DNA from: Hypsibius dujardini
Lineage: Eukaryota > Tardigrada > Eutardigrada > Parachela > Hypsibiidae
DNA: 38,650 nucleotides
Reading direction: 5' to 3'
Assembly: GCA_001579985.1 (NCBI GenBank)
Contig: LRSR01012756.1
Coordinates: 1-38,650 of the forward strand
The notes below the pieces were generated by a model that was not told the DNA's origin, ran no database searches, and saw only the letters and a program-made list of their open reading frames with translations. Each line of letters begins with the position of its first letter. The first letter of the stretch is position 1. A program made the translations under genes and the position numbers. Of the stretch, positions 9,994 to 20,004 are shown piece after piece.

Positions 9994-10664
9994 GTATTTT
10001 TCCCTTGAAAGACCTCTACCGAAATGGGACTGAAAGTTTAGTATTGTCTGGATATCCATCGTCGCGTCGACAGCCAATGCCTTTGACCATTTTGTCACAC
10101 AGCTCAAGAATCCGATTTGGCCTCGCTTGCTGACCACAGACGCGTCATGCGCCCAGTGAAACAACTACGAGGTAAAACTCCCAATGCTGCGCACGACAGG
10201 GCAAACAGGGAACAGGGCAAAATCGTGACGTATATCAATCAAAAGAGCCAAAAGGTTTTATTTTCGTTTTTAATTCTTAATTCTTGTCAAAATATTGTCA
10301 CTTATTTTTGTCCGATTTATTTCTGATTTTTTTATACATATTCCTTAGTGACAAAACTATTTATCAAGTAAATTCTATAAAAATAAATGGCCAATTTTAT
10401 AAAAATACATTTTTTCGTTAGCGCAATTTTTGTTTTGAAACAGTGGATCAGCCAACATGTTCTTTTTGTCTCGAAACGGTCGCCGTCTGTCGGCAAACCG
10501 CAGGCTTTGTGGGCGGCGCTCGCGATACTGTTACGAGATATGGCAGTGATTCGATTTCGGGGTGGCCTGATTAAAAAAAATTTCTACTTTCGAGGTGAGT
10601 GTCTATTCGATGGCAGTATGGCGGACTCTCCCCCTATATACTCTTCAGCTCCTGTCTAGCCATA

Positions 10665-10790
10665 TACACACGTGGCAAAAACTTGCGCTGACCGAGTCAA
10701 GCACTATAACTCGGGGGTGTGTATAACAGCCACGCAACAAACGAGTGTAAGGACTTGACTCGATTAGCGCAAGGTTTTGCCACGTGTGTA
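10665..10790. mobile_element. TA-flanked palindromic MITE, family A copy 1
   Basis: The ends are TACACACGTGGCAAAAACTT and AAGGTTTTGCCACGTGTGTA, nearly perfect inverse copies. The arms contain GCGCTGACCGAGT and the related GACTCGATTAGCGC. It is about 126 bp with no coding capacity. Related copies lie at 16058, 18016 and 24181. Confidence 0.88.
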
Positions 10791-10944
10791 CTGTAGAGTC
10801 AGTGTACCGTATTGAGATTTCACACTTAAGAGTTCAGGACACAGTCGGTGGCATAAATTATCCTCGATTTCATTTTGAGTTGTTCCAGTTTGGCCATTTT
10901 TTTCGTAATAATATCAATGAGGGTGGTTTCGGTCAAAAGGGAGA

Positions 10945-12920
10945 ATGCTGTCGGAAATCGGGATGGGGAAGACAATAGTACTAACTTGCGGATATAACGG
11001 CGGGGAAACATTACTGTGCAAGCACGGCAGAAATCTGCCGCCGCCGTTGCTCTTGGCGCCGGAAGCACCGTACTGGGCCTCCTCGGTTTGCGATTGGAGT
11101 TTCAACTTGACGGAGGCCCAGATCACGTGGAAAAATATATTTCTTACAAAGAAAGGTGAGTAACAACGGCAAGTCAGAAGCGGTAACCGTTGGCAACCAA
11201 CTCATCAATCAATCGAATAACGTTATTGTTTTATTTTGAACCAATCTTCTGATCAATCGATCGTGTACTATGTGCAGTGCAGCTGTATTGAATTATCGCT
11301 TGTTTTACCTCTTGATCGATCAATCAATCGACATCACTAGTCAAGATTGTATGCGGGATTCAAGTACTGTACCGTGGCGATCAATTGGTGCTGCTTTTTA
11401 GACCCACTCGTATATTTTGACTGCACACACTGTGCTTCACTGCAGTCATAATATACGGTGGATCTAAAAAGCAGCATCAATTGGTCGCGACACGGCGACA
11501 GTACAGAACAGCAGTATCCCAGGTCCACAGGCACAGCCACGCCAATGCGTACTTTATTCATGATTTCAATAGAAAAATATTCCCCGACAATCGCAGCACT
11601 GGAAGATGTCGCTGATAGGCCTGCGAGTTTAATGGCTGGAGACAACAGCGAATTTGATAAAATCCTACTGCAACCTGGTGTCGTCTGTCGCGTTGCGACC
11701 GCCGGCGTGTCCACCTTCTTCGTCACATCGATTCGCAGCTTCAGCGACAACGGCACGGCGATGGTTCGAGGCATCTACACTTTTTCGGGAACGAAATCGA
11801 AATGGTTGGTGAATGCGCAGGAGGAGTGATCAATGAACGCTTGGATTTATTTCTTTGTGTTATTGTAGCTCACAGATCAGGCACCACCATAAAAGCGCTG
11901 CTCAGGAATTCTATCTTTTAGGTTTCACCTACCACATCCATATGAAAGGCTTCGAAAAATTGTGTGGACCATCATCGACAGTCGTAAGACTTCACCGATG
12001 TTGTACGCCATAGACGAGGGTAAACTCTGCTTTTCCGTTTGACCTCATGAGACATCTGGGTCAGAGTGACGTAAAGCACTGGTACAGTAAGCGACAGGAA
12101 AAAGTTGAATGGAGGGTCCGAGCGATGAGCAAAAGGGGTGGAGCAGGGGGTTAGTAGAACGCAGTCGACTAATCAACCATTGACTTTAAAACGATTTAAA
12201 GTGACCACAAAACAAGCGGCGCAGTTTTGCTGGTGATTTACTGATTGTGTTTATTTAACCCCTTGCCCCGCCCCTTTTGCCCATCTCTCGGACCCTCCAC
12301 TCAACTTTTTCCTGTCGTTCACTGTAATAGTACAGTAGCTAGTATGCTCCCTCATAGAAGTAGTACTCGTGCTCTACTTGCGGTCAACGGTTCCACTTCC
12401 TCGACCGTTGTTCATTTAACTTGCTTTTATGTTTTTTAGTAATGTCCTGTTTAAAAATCACGCTGGGAGAAAATTCCGCCGACTGCGTAACTGTACCGCA
12501 ACTGGCCGATGTCAAAATGCTTGACTTGGTGGCGGGCCGGGAACACGTCTTATTCCTCACCCTTGATGGAAAAATATTTTCGCTTGGATTGAGTAGGTAT
12601 ATAATTCTTCTTCTCTTGCCTCCAACCACAAGATGTAGCAACAGCAGGAAATATCTGAGATTTTGAATCGCTGCAGTCGTGGTCAACTGGGACACGGGAA
12701 CCTGGACGCAGCGGAGGTGCCGGTATTGATCACCGCATTCGATGGCATCGTCATCAAACAAGTTGCTGCGGGCGGTTGGACGTCTATGGCGCTGACCGGT
12801 TAGCCATGTTAAGCAGTGTCTGTCTAAGCCTGTGTCTCTGGGACTGTTCGCATTTCTGTTAGCATTTCAGAGGAGTACAGATGTTGTTGCCACGAAATTC
12901 TGTAGTGATGCAGTTCAGAC

Positions 12921-12989
<69 letters not shown>

Positions 12990-13460
12990 CCTACCTGCCT
13001 ATTGCCCTTAACGCATGCCTGATTTGCAGACCAGGGGTTGGTGTTTGTCTGGGGATGGAACAGCGCCGGTGCATTAGGCTTCCCTAATCGTGCCTGCCGA
13101 GAACAACCAGGATACATGCCAAAACATGGCGCCGATCCTGCGGCTGAGATGGTCGAACTTCTGGCTGAACCTACGAACCTCCCCCTACTGGAGAAGATCT
13201 CTTCGATAAGCTGTGGCGAACGGCATGCTGGGGCTGTTTCAGTCACCGGAAAAGTCTTCCTCTGGGGATTGAATCAGCACGGGCAGCTTGGACTAGGCGA
13301 TACCACCAACCGGGATTACCCCGTCCTGCTCAACACACTGGCCATTCGTGATCTTCATGTGTCTAGACTTTTTTGCGGCGAGTGGGCAACTGTGTTGCTG
13401 CTCCCTGCAAGTCTGGAAGACACTAACAATGGTCAGGACCGTTTGGAATCCAGTAACTGA
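10945..13460 (+). CDS. RCCD1: RCC1 domain-containing protein 1-like (beta-propeller)
   Basis: Six exons join in phase: 10945-11155, 11507-11804, 11922-12019, 12440-12596, 12677-12798, 13030-13460, giving about 438 residues (432 from the second ATG at 10963). RCC1 blade signatures are clear: VAGREHVLFLTLDGKIFSLG, SRGQLGHGNLDAAEVP, VAAGGWTSMALT, LVFVWGWNSAGALGFPNR, SCGERHAGAVSVTGKVFLWG and NQHGQLGLGD. Blade order, the WGWN element and the short C-terminus resemble vertebrate RCCD1. RCCD1 is known as a chromatin-associated partner of the demethylase KDM8; that role is inferred here. The N-terminal exon is the least certain. A separate ATG-bearing open stretch at 10552-10606 ends at a good donor in the same phase and could be an alternative first exon. 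Confidence 0.85.
11365..11503. mobile_element. TA-flanked palindromic MITE in intron 1 of RCCD1
   Basis: The left arm TACTGTACCGTGGCGATCAA and the right arm TTGGTCGCGACACGGCGACA are inverse copies, and the inner AATTGGTGCTGCTTTTTAGA pairs with TCTAAAAAGCAGCATCAATT. TA flanks both ends. The right TA at 11502-11503 is directly followed by CAG and exon 2 at 11507. Confidence 0.8.
12083..12326. mobile_element. TA-flanked palindromic MITE, family B copy 2 (intron 3 of RCCD1)
   Basis: The ends TACAGTAAGCGACAGGAAAA and TTTTCCTGTCGTTCACTGTA are inverse copies. Next come TGGAGGGTCCGAG and CGGACCCTCCA, then the family motif GAGCAAAAGGGG. The copy has about 110 bp of unique central DNA, which makes it longer than the other two. 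Confidence 0.87.
12342..12407 (-). pseudogene. fragment of the 3' end of the neighbouring minus-strand gene
   Basis: This part of RCCD1 intron 3 matches 13941-14015, the stop-codon region of the basic protein gene at 13969-14934. Shared blocks are GTATGCTCCCTC, ACTCGTGCTCTACTTGCGG and CAACGGTTCCACTTCCTCGA. The copy lacks about 14 bases, so its frame is broken. Flanking DNA from about 12049 also matches 13757-13800, so the fragment is one end of a larger duplicated block. Confidence 0.75.
12921..12985. repeat. (TCTG)n microsatellite, intron 5 of RCCD1
   Basis: About sixteen uninterrupted TCTG units, followed by degenerate CCTG/CCTA units, between the donor at 12799 and the acceptor at 13029. 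Confidence 0.95.
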
Positions 13461-13968
13461 GTGTATTGGAACCTGACCGGATCTGTGATTTTTCTAATTC
13501 AACCTTCCGTATACAGTGTGAGTACAAAGTAACTGGGTTTTTGCTGATTCTGAGACAGAACAAGCCTTATTCTGCGAATACGGGCAGTGTTTGAGTCATT
13601 TTGCCAGTCTAGCAAATGAAGACTAGCTCATGGAAGAAAACAGAAAAAATGTAGATTAACTGCAAGAAGAAAAAGCAACAACCAATCTACATCAAAAATG
13701 TAGCATCAAACGGAATTCCATCTGGGGAACCTTCCAATCAAATCAAATCTCGGCACCTGAGACAGAGTGACGTACTAGCACTGGTAATAGTACAGTAACT
13801 ACCAGAGATGTGCAACTTCGGTAAAAAGCAATTCCAACTCCACTTCAACTCCGGGCCAACTCCGGGTGGATCAACTCTGAACTCCTAATATCGCAATTCC
13901 AATGGAACTCGGTTAGCGCAAGGTTTTTGTCACGTGTGTCGTATGCTCCCTCGTAAAATACTCGTGCT
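13461..13968. other. gap between convergent genes; duplicated block and half element
   Basis: It holds the 3' UTRs of RCCD1 (+) and the minus-strand gene. DNA at 13757-13800 matches 12049-12090 and 12321-12340. About 13803-13940 is an insertion relative to that copy. It contains repeated CAACTCC-type words and ends in a solitary right half of a family A element (GTTAGCGCAAGGTTTTTGTC then ACGTGTGTC). Confidence 0.65.
13905..13940. mobile_element. solo right terminus of a family A MITE
   Basis: CTCGGTTAGCGCAAGGTTTT followed by TGTCACGTGTGTC matches the right ends at 10770-10790 and 24272-24308, but no left half precedes it. It lies about 30 bp after the stop codon of the minus-strand gene. Confidence 0.7.
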
Positions 13969-14934
13969 CTACTTGCGGCGCCGTTTCACGGGCAACGGTT
14001 CCACTTCCTCGACCGATTTCTCTCTCCATTTGCGTGTCATCCTCCTTGACCCTTCAGCCGTTGCATCCACTGCATCTGTTTTTGTCTTTCCCCCCTTCTC
14101 AGTCTTCCGTTCAATCCGCGGAGGAGTGTCCATGATCACATCCTCATCCAATTCCTCGAGCGGAGCAGCATTTCTCTTGCTCTTCTTCGACGGTGGCGGT
14201 CGCGGCGGCTGCGTGGGAGATGGGCTCACCAGACGCTTAGATGGAGACTAGAAAGTTACAAATATTGTTATTACAAGCACGGAATCACTCGATCGTTAGC
14301 GTGTTCTTTTGGTAAAAAATGGGTGGGATTGGGAACAGCCAACGATCCCCAATTTTCAAGACAATTTCTTTGTCAAAAATAAGTTAACGCCCCGTCGTAG
14401 TCTGACCTATTTCTTTCGTTATTGGTGGTGTGCTCCAAAAAATAAGCTTACATGTCGACCCAGCGAACAAATAATGAACGAGATATGAATTGCAATTACC
14501 ATTTACCACGTAATCAATAAATCAACGGCCCGAGTGCATGTTGCACACCAGTTTAACATGAAGGCAATTCATCAATCAACTGGCTTTTCACACGACCAAC
14601 TGACCATCTTACCCGGTTCAGGTACTGCTTCAAATAAAAGAGGCGTCGTGCTTCTCGCCACCGGATCAGTCCGCGAATGCGTTGGGGGAGGAGTAGTTGC
14701 GGTCGATGACACCGCTTCGTGGTGGGTCTTTTTGAAAAGCTTGAAGTTTCGCGCATCTTGTGTGGGGCTGTGTGCCCGAACTCTGCCGAGCGGTTCACCA
14801 TTGGCGAAGCGTGCAGCGGCATCCGCACGAAGCATGGGGATAATGTGCGTTGCAGAGTGGGAGGAGGTCTGTGAACGCTTGCCGGACAGCGCGTCAGCGG
14901 AGTCATCTTTGCGTTTCTGTGGACGTTTCTCCAT
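13969..14934 (-). CDS. small basic, probably nuclear protein of unknown family
   Basis: I do not recognise this protein. The likely exons are 14934-14605 and 14247-13969 (about 202 residues). The acceptor before 14247 (TTTCTAG) is good. The donor is uncertain: GTCAGT at 14604 keeps the frame, whereas a stronger GTAAGA at 14612 would not. The product begins MEKRPQKRKDD, is low in hydrophobic residues and contains DARNFKLFKKTHHEA. It has Ser/Thr/Pro-rich stretches and an acidic patch (LEELDEDVIMDTPPR), and it ends in PLPVKRRRK, a typical nuclear localisation signal. It looks mostly disordered. The gene converges on RCCD1 and diverges from coronin. A damaged copy of its 3' end lies in RCCD1 intron 3. 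Confidence 0.55.
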
Positions 14935-14964
14935 GGCGCGGCGGGGAACTAACCCGAGACTGCG

Positions 14965-15064
14965 GAGCGGTTGTCCGAGCTGGAAGTTGGAGCGGTTGTC
15001 CGAGCTGGAAATTCGAGCGGTTGTCCGAGCTGGAAGTTGGAGCGGTTGTCCGAGCTGGAAGTCT
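14965..15064. repeat. 25-bp tandem repeat just upstream of the minus-strand gene
   Basis: Four head-to-tail units of GAGCGGTTGTCCGAGCTGGA plus a 5-bp variable end. They lie 31 bp upstream of the minus-strand ATG at 14934, so they fall in its promoter or 5' UTR. Confidence 0.93.
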
Positions 15065-15470
15065 ATTAAAAGTGGAAGATTAAAAAAGATTTAAGAGAGC
15101 GGTTAGAAAGCACTTTTCCCGTGAAAAACAATTCCGAATAGCTGCCTGCATGATACTACATCGCGATTAAGCATATGGTAAGAGGAAAACGTAAACTAAA
15201 TCACGAAGTACGTATACTTGGACAGAAACAATTATCGCCTTAAATCGGAGCGGCTCGCGATAAATCTAGTGGTATCATTATTACTAAAAATGTAAAAATC
15301 TTGAAAGGAACTTTTTTCAGAAATGGCCACGCAATAAGAAAACGTCCGTTGTTGATTTATTTAAATTATTAATTGCCTAAACAGCGTAAATATACCGACA
15401 ATTTAATACAAATTCCAAGTTAGTTTTCGAAAATTTATCGTAATTGCTGATTTTTCGAGAAGATTCCATC
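15065..15470. other. intergenic, nothing recognised
   Basis: AT-rich DNA between the 25-bp repeat and the large hairpin. No open frame, RNA gene or repeat could be supported. Confidence 0.5.
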
Positions 15471-16013
15471 TACACACCTGGTCACAAGATAGCGCTAACC
15501 GAGTCATACACCTCTGGTCAGAAAAATCTGGACGCTCGATTTATCAAGAGGCAATTTTTCACCACAAGGCTGCAGGCTATACAAAACAGTGCTTTGATTT
15601 GAGGCGGAAATAGTTGGCCACAAGATTTCACTGTGCATTGCAGACCACATCTTTCATTCTGCTGACAACAGTATTTAATTCAACGGAAAGAATGGGAAGA
15701 CGTAAACCATTTTTTTTATTGTTACGATGCTTTGTTTTTTGGTTTACGTCTTCCCATTCTTTCCGGTGATTAAATACTGTTGTCAGCAGAGTGAAAGTTG
15801 TGGTGCGCAATGCACAGTGAAATCTTGTGGCCAACTATTTCCGCCTCAAGTCAAAGCACTGTTTTGTATAGCCTGCAGCCTTGTGGTGGAAAATTGCCTC
15901 TTGACAAATCGAGCGTCCCGATTTTTCTGATCAGAGATGTAACATTTATATATACATACTAATCAAGGTAAATGGCTTAACTCGGTTAGCGCTATCTTGC
16001 GGCCACGTGTGTA
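15471..16013. mobile_element. 543-bp hairpin element, long relative of family A
   Basis: TA-flanked ends (TACACACCTGGTCACAAGAT and TCTTGCGGCCACGTGTGTA) share the family A terminus. Arms at about 15519-15709 and 15742-15934 are inverse copies of about 190 bp with roughly a dozen differences by eye. Examples are GGAAAGAATGGGAAGACGTA and its inverse around 15683 and 15750, and GGCTGCAGGCTATACAAAAC and its inverse around 15570 and 15865. The loop is about 32 bp. The high arm identity suggests a recent origin. No transposase is encoded. Confidence 0.9.
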
Positions 16014-16057
16014 TCACCAATTCACCACACACCGAAGTGACCATACATCCATCCATC

Positions 16058-16182
16058 TACACACGTGGCAAAAACCTTGCACTGACCGAATGAAGCACTT
16101 TAACTCAACGGCTGTGTACAACAGCTATGCATCGAGTGTAACGGCTTAACTCAGCTAGCGCAAGGTTTTTGCCACGTGTGCA
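16058..16182. mobile_element. palindromic MITE, family A copy 2
   Basis: The left end TACACACGTGGCAAAAACCT matches copy 1. The right end is AAGGTTTTTGCCACGTGTG followed by CA rather than TA. It lies only about 44 bp from the large hairpin, which has the same termini. Confidence 0.87.
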
Positions 16183-16782
16183 TCACTTGACCACTGCTTG
16201 TATTGCATTCGCTAGAATGTCCCCGCTCCGTACTAAAGAGTGAAGCCTGCAACTCTTACCAGACAGCTGTAGTAAAGTCATCCGCACTTTACATTAATGA
16301 GGGATATCTGCTTGGCGGAGTCTGTTTTCATTCAACGACAGTAGTATAACAAATTTATGGAATTTTTTATTGAAAAATGTGCAGACTAGTGCTGACACCA
16401 CAATGAAGTTGGCAGGCAGCATGATGATCATAGTGTGGAAGCATCACCACCAGTGACTCATATGTCAACAAAAAGGCGTCACCGATAATGAGTGTGCTTG
16501 AACAACTTGCGCCAATCACATTCACCGGAAGAGGCGGGGCGAATGGATTTAAATTGTGCCAGCGAGCAGGGGGGAGAGTGTGAAGTTTGTGGTTCACGTC
16601 GGTCCCATTCAATGCGAGTAGTCAATTCAGCGTGAGGGCAAAAACATTCCTACCCCGCTGCCAAATCCTCTCTTATCTCCATCCATTGATCATTTTGCGG
16701 CGGAATCTTATGAATTTCTTTCGGAAAGCCCATTTTTGCTTTGAAAACCATCAGACCATTGGTCAGATTTCAATTTATCACC
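16183..16782. other. probable 5' flank of coronin
   Basis: Only short non-conserved open frames are seen. The last part probably holds the promoter and 5' UTR of the gene whose ATG is at 16783. No TATA box or initiator could be defended. Confidence 0.45.
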
Positions 16783-19700
16783 ATGTCTTTTCGCATTCGT
16801 CCCTCCAAATTTAGACATGTCTACGGGGAGCCTGCAAAGAAGAATCTTTGCTACGAAAACATTCGCATTTCCAAAAATGCCCACGACACTTATTTCTCCT
16901 GTACCAACCCAAAGTTCCTGGCCGTCATTATTGAGAGCGCAGGAGGCGGTGCATTCCAGGTAAGGCGATTTTTATTTCATCTCGACGTTCAAGTGATTGA
17001 TTGATCCATGCTCAGATTTTGTTGCACATTTGAATGATTGATTACTTGATTGTGTATGTTTTCTTGATAAATTGTGCATTCAATCTTTCAATCGTCCTCT
17101 CTTTGCAGGTTCTTCCCCTTGAACGGGTAAGCTTTGGCATTCAATTTCTCGTGTGTGTAATTTTGCTGGCAATACGACGTTGTTTTCAGTTCGGGAGGAT
17201 CGATTTGGATTGGGGGAAGGTTTCCGGCCATTCGGGTCCGGTGCTAGACATAAAGTAAGTGTATCATTACTACACTGTTTATAATGATTTGACTTTGAAC
17301 AGTATGTATCATTACTACACTGTTTACTACACTGTATATAATGGTTTGACTTTGAACAGTATGTCCTACTTTTGTGTTGCACCAATTTTTTAGATTCGAT
17401 CCCTTCAATGATAACGTAATCGCATCAGCATCGGAAGACTGCACGGTTCGTGTTGCTAGCCTGGGGCTGTTTTATTATCCTTCTACCAACAGCTGGTTGC
17501 GTTTTAATTCAGAAAGGTGTGTTTTCAGGTGAAGCTTTGGCATATTCCAGACGGTGGAGCAAGAGAAATCCGAGATTCGCTGGTTACTCTCCAAGGACAC
17601 ACCAGACGAGTGGTAAGTGAACTTTCCGAACTTTCTCAATCATCGTCTGCAGCCGTGACTTTGACGAGATTGATTGATTGATTGATTGATTGACTTCCTG
17701 TGTTTACTAGTATTTTTACATGGCAGGACTACGAAGTACTGCGAAGTTTCCCTTTTTTAAGAAGTGTTGGACCTTTTTTTATTAGTTTTTACTCTGCAAC
17801 GGCATTTTGCGCTCTGTCTTCCCATGGAACATCGGCTATTATTGAATAATCTTCCAGTAGATGATCGATTGATGGCTTGACGACGAGGAGTACAGTACAA
17901 TGTGTCTGCGAATTCTGCTTCCCGGTGCAAATAGCAACTGCTTGTTTTTTGTGATCGATTTTCGATTTTTGTTATCGGCGAAAGCTACCATTTACGACAT
18001 GCGCAATTCAGTATGTACACACGTGGCAAAAATATTGCACTGACCGAGTTAAGCACTTTTACTCGCGGTCGCGTACAACAGCCAGCGTCGGACGACTGTA
18101 ATGGCTTAACTCGGTTAGCGCAAGGTTTTTGCCAGGTATGTAGAACATTTGTTCCCCCTCGTGCTGTAGCAGTCGATTTCGCTCAGTTCAGTTCAGCTCT
18201 TAGACAGTTTTTTATTTCTTTATTGCCACTGTGTATTCCGCTGATTTTCCTAAATTGCGCTTGTACTTAACTTTTTAAGAACGTCTGCTGTTACAGTATA
18301 AAGTCGGTCCTTTCGCTTGACTTGTAGTCAAGCAAATTGTTTTGCCGCATTTCCCTTATGGTCAACACTCAACAGCAGTCGCTCGTTGGTGTGTGAAATT
18401 CATGTCTCGCCTCTTCTGTTTCAGGTCCAAATCGAATGGCACCCTACAGCGGAGAACATCCTAATCTCCGCTGGAAGCGATTCACTGGTAAGGAGAGAGG
18501 GTGCTTTCAATTTTTAGCTGACGGAGTGTGCTGCTCTACAAAGTGCTGATTAGTATTGGCGGGTTTTCCGCTCGGCTGAACTACGGAATGTGTGACATAC
18601 AGAACTGTACGTGAGAGCAGTGTTTTATTTGCAAATTAGGTCATCCTGTGGGATTGCGGAGCGGGTGAAGCCATTAGGATTATTGATTGTCACAAGGATG
18701 TCGTGTGCTCGATGGGCTTCAGCTGGACCGGAAACGTATTCGCCACCACCTGCCGAGACCTCCAGGTTCGATTTCTAGGTTATGACAGCTGATACGTACT
18801 AGCACCACAATCAAACCGGCTGTTATTGTTATTGACAAGGTCGTCGGGAAATATTTTATCGTCACTTGTGGTTGTTACTCTGACTCTCTTCCTCTCCCTC
18901 TCTCTGGTTTATTAGATCCGTTTGATTGAGCCTCGGATGGCCAAACTAGCGCAGGTATGTACGGTCTGCTGGGTCGTCGCTTTCGCTAATTGCAGAGTCG
19001 AGTTTTAAACTATATAATTTTAAATGGGCGACAAATAGAACATCAGGCAGTACCGGTGGAAAAAATAAAGGAAACTTGGTTACAATGTTTTAGAGCACAT
19101 GCATGTAGGCGACAACAACCGCATAGACAATGGCGAATACTTAACCGCCACGGACTCTTTAGGGATATTTACGCTTCAGTGCATTTGTCCGCTCTCTAGA
19201 TTACTCCCGGGCATGCTGGTTCGAAAGCCTCTAAACTGGCCTTCCTCACGAATCGGAAGCAACTCTTCACCACCGGGTTCTCCAAATACACGGATAGGCA
19301 GTATGCCGTGTGGGACATCAATAGTGCGTGTGCAAGTCATGTAGTCTTTCCATTTTGGTGTTTCCATTTTGGTGTCTCCATTTTGGCGCAATTTGTTTTG
19401 AAACGTTTTTCCTGCACTTCAGATTTGTCGCAGCCGTTGAAGATGGACATTTTGGACTCTTCGAGTGGTGTCACATTTCCCTACTATGATCCGGACACGA
19501 GCGTTGTTTATCTAGCGGGGCGAGGCGACGGCAATATTCGGTAAGAGGTGGTGCCGACCGGTTTTGTTGTATTTGTTATATCCACTACCGGTTATTTGGA
19601 CTTGTATTTAAACACCGGACCGTTTTACTGTATTTTGTTGTTTTTACTGCTACTTGTATAGGTATTATGAGATGGTGGACTCCTTCCCGGTCCTGCATTA

Positions 19701-19972
19701 TCTAAGCCAGTATCAGTCATCGGCGCCGCAACGCAGTCTTTGCGCGATGCCAAAAAGGGGCTTGAATGTCAATGCCTGCGAAATTTTTCGCTTCTACAAA
19801 CTGTACGCGACAAAGAACTACATTGAACCTATCTCGATGATCGCTCCCCGGAAGGTAATCCAAGTAAAGCTACTCCTCGACGCTTGATAACCTCAACTAG
19901 TTGAAATGTCTCTGCCTGTCTGTCGGCATGCCTGCCTGTCTGCCTGGGTGCCTGTTCTTCTTGCGGTTCGTT

Positions 19973-20004
<32 letters not shown>

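Noticed and set aside
12824-13246. 140-codon minus-strand frame with RQTD repeats
   Set aside because: It comes from the (TCTG)n array and the antisense of RCCD1 exon 6.
14534-15094. 186-codon plus-strand frame
   Set aside because: It is antisense to the minus-strand basic protein exon and then runs into the 25-bp tandem repeat. The minus-strand reading has a better composition and splice acceptor.
15471-16013. Possible microRNA or structural RNA gene
   Set aside because: The very long, TA-flanked arms with termini shared by other elements fit a transposon better. An RNA role is kept only as a testable finding.
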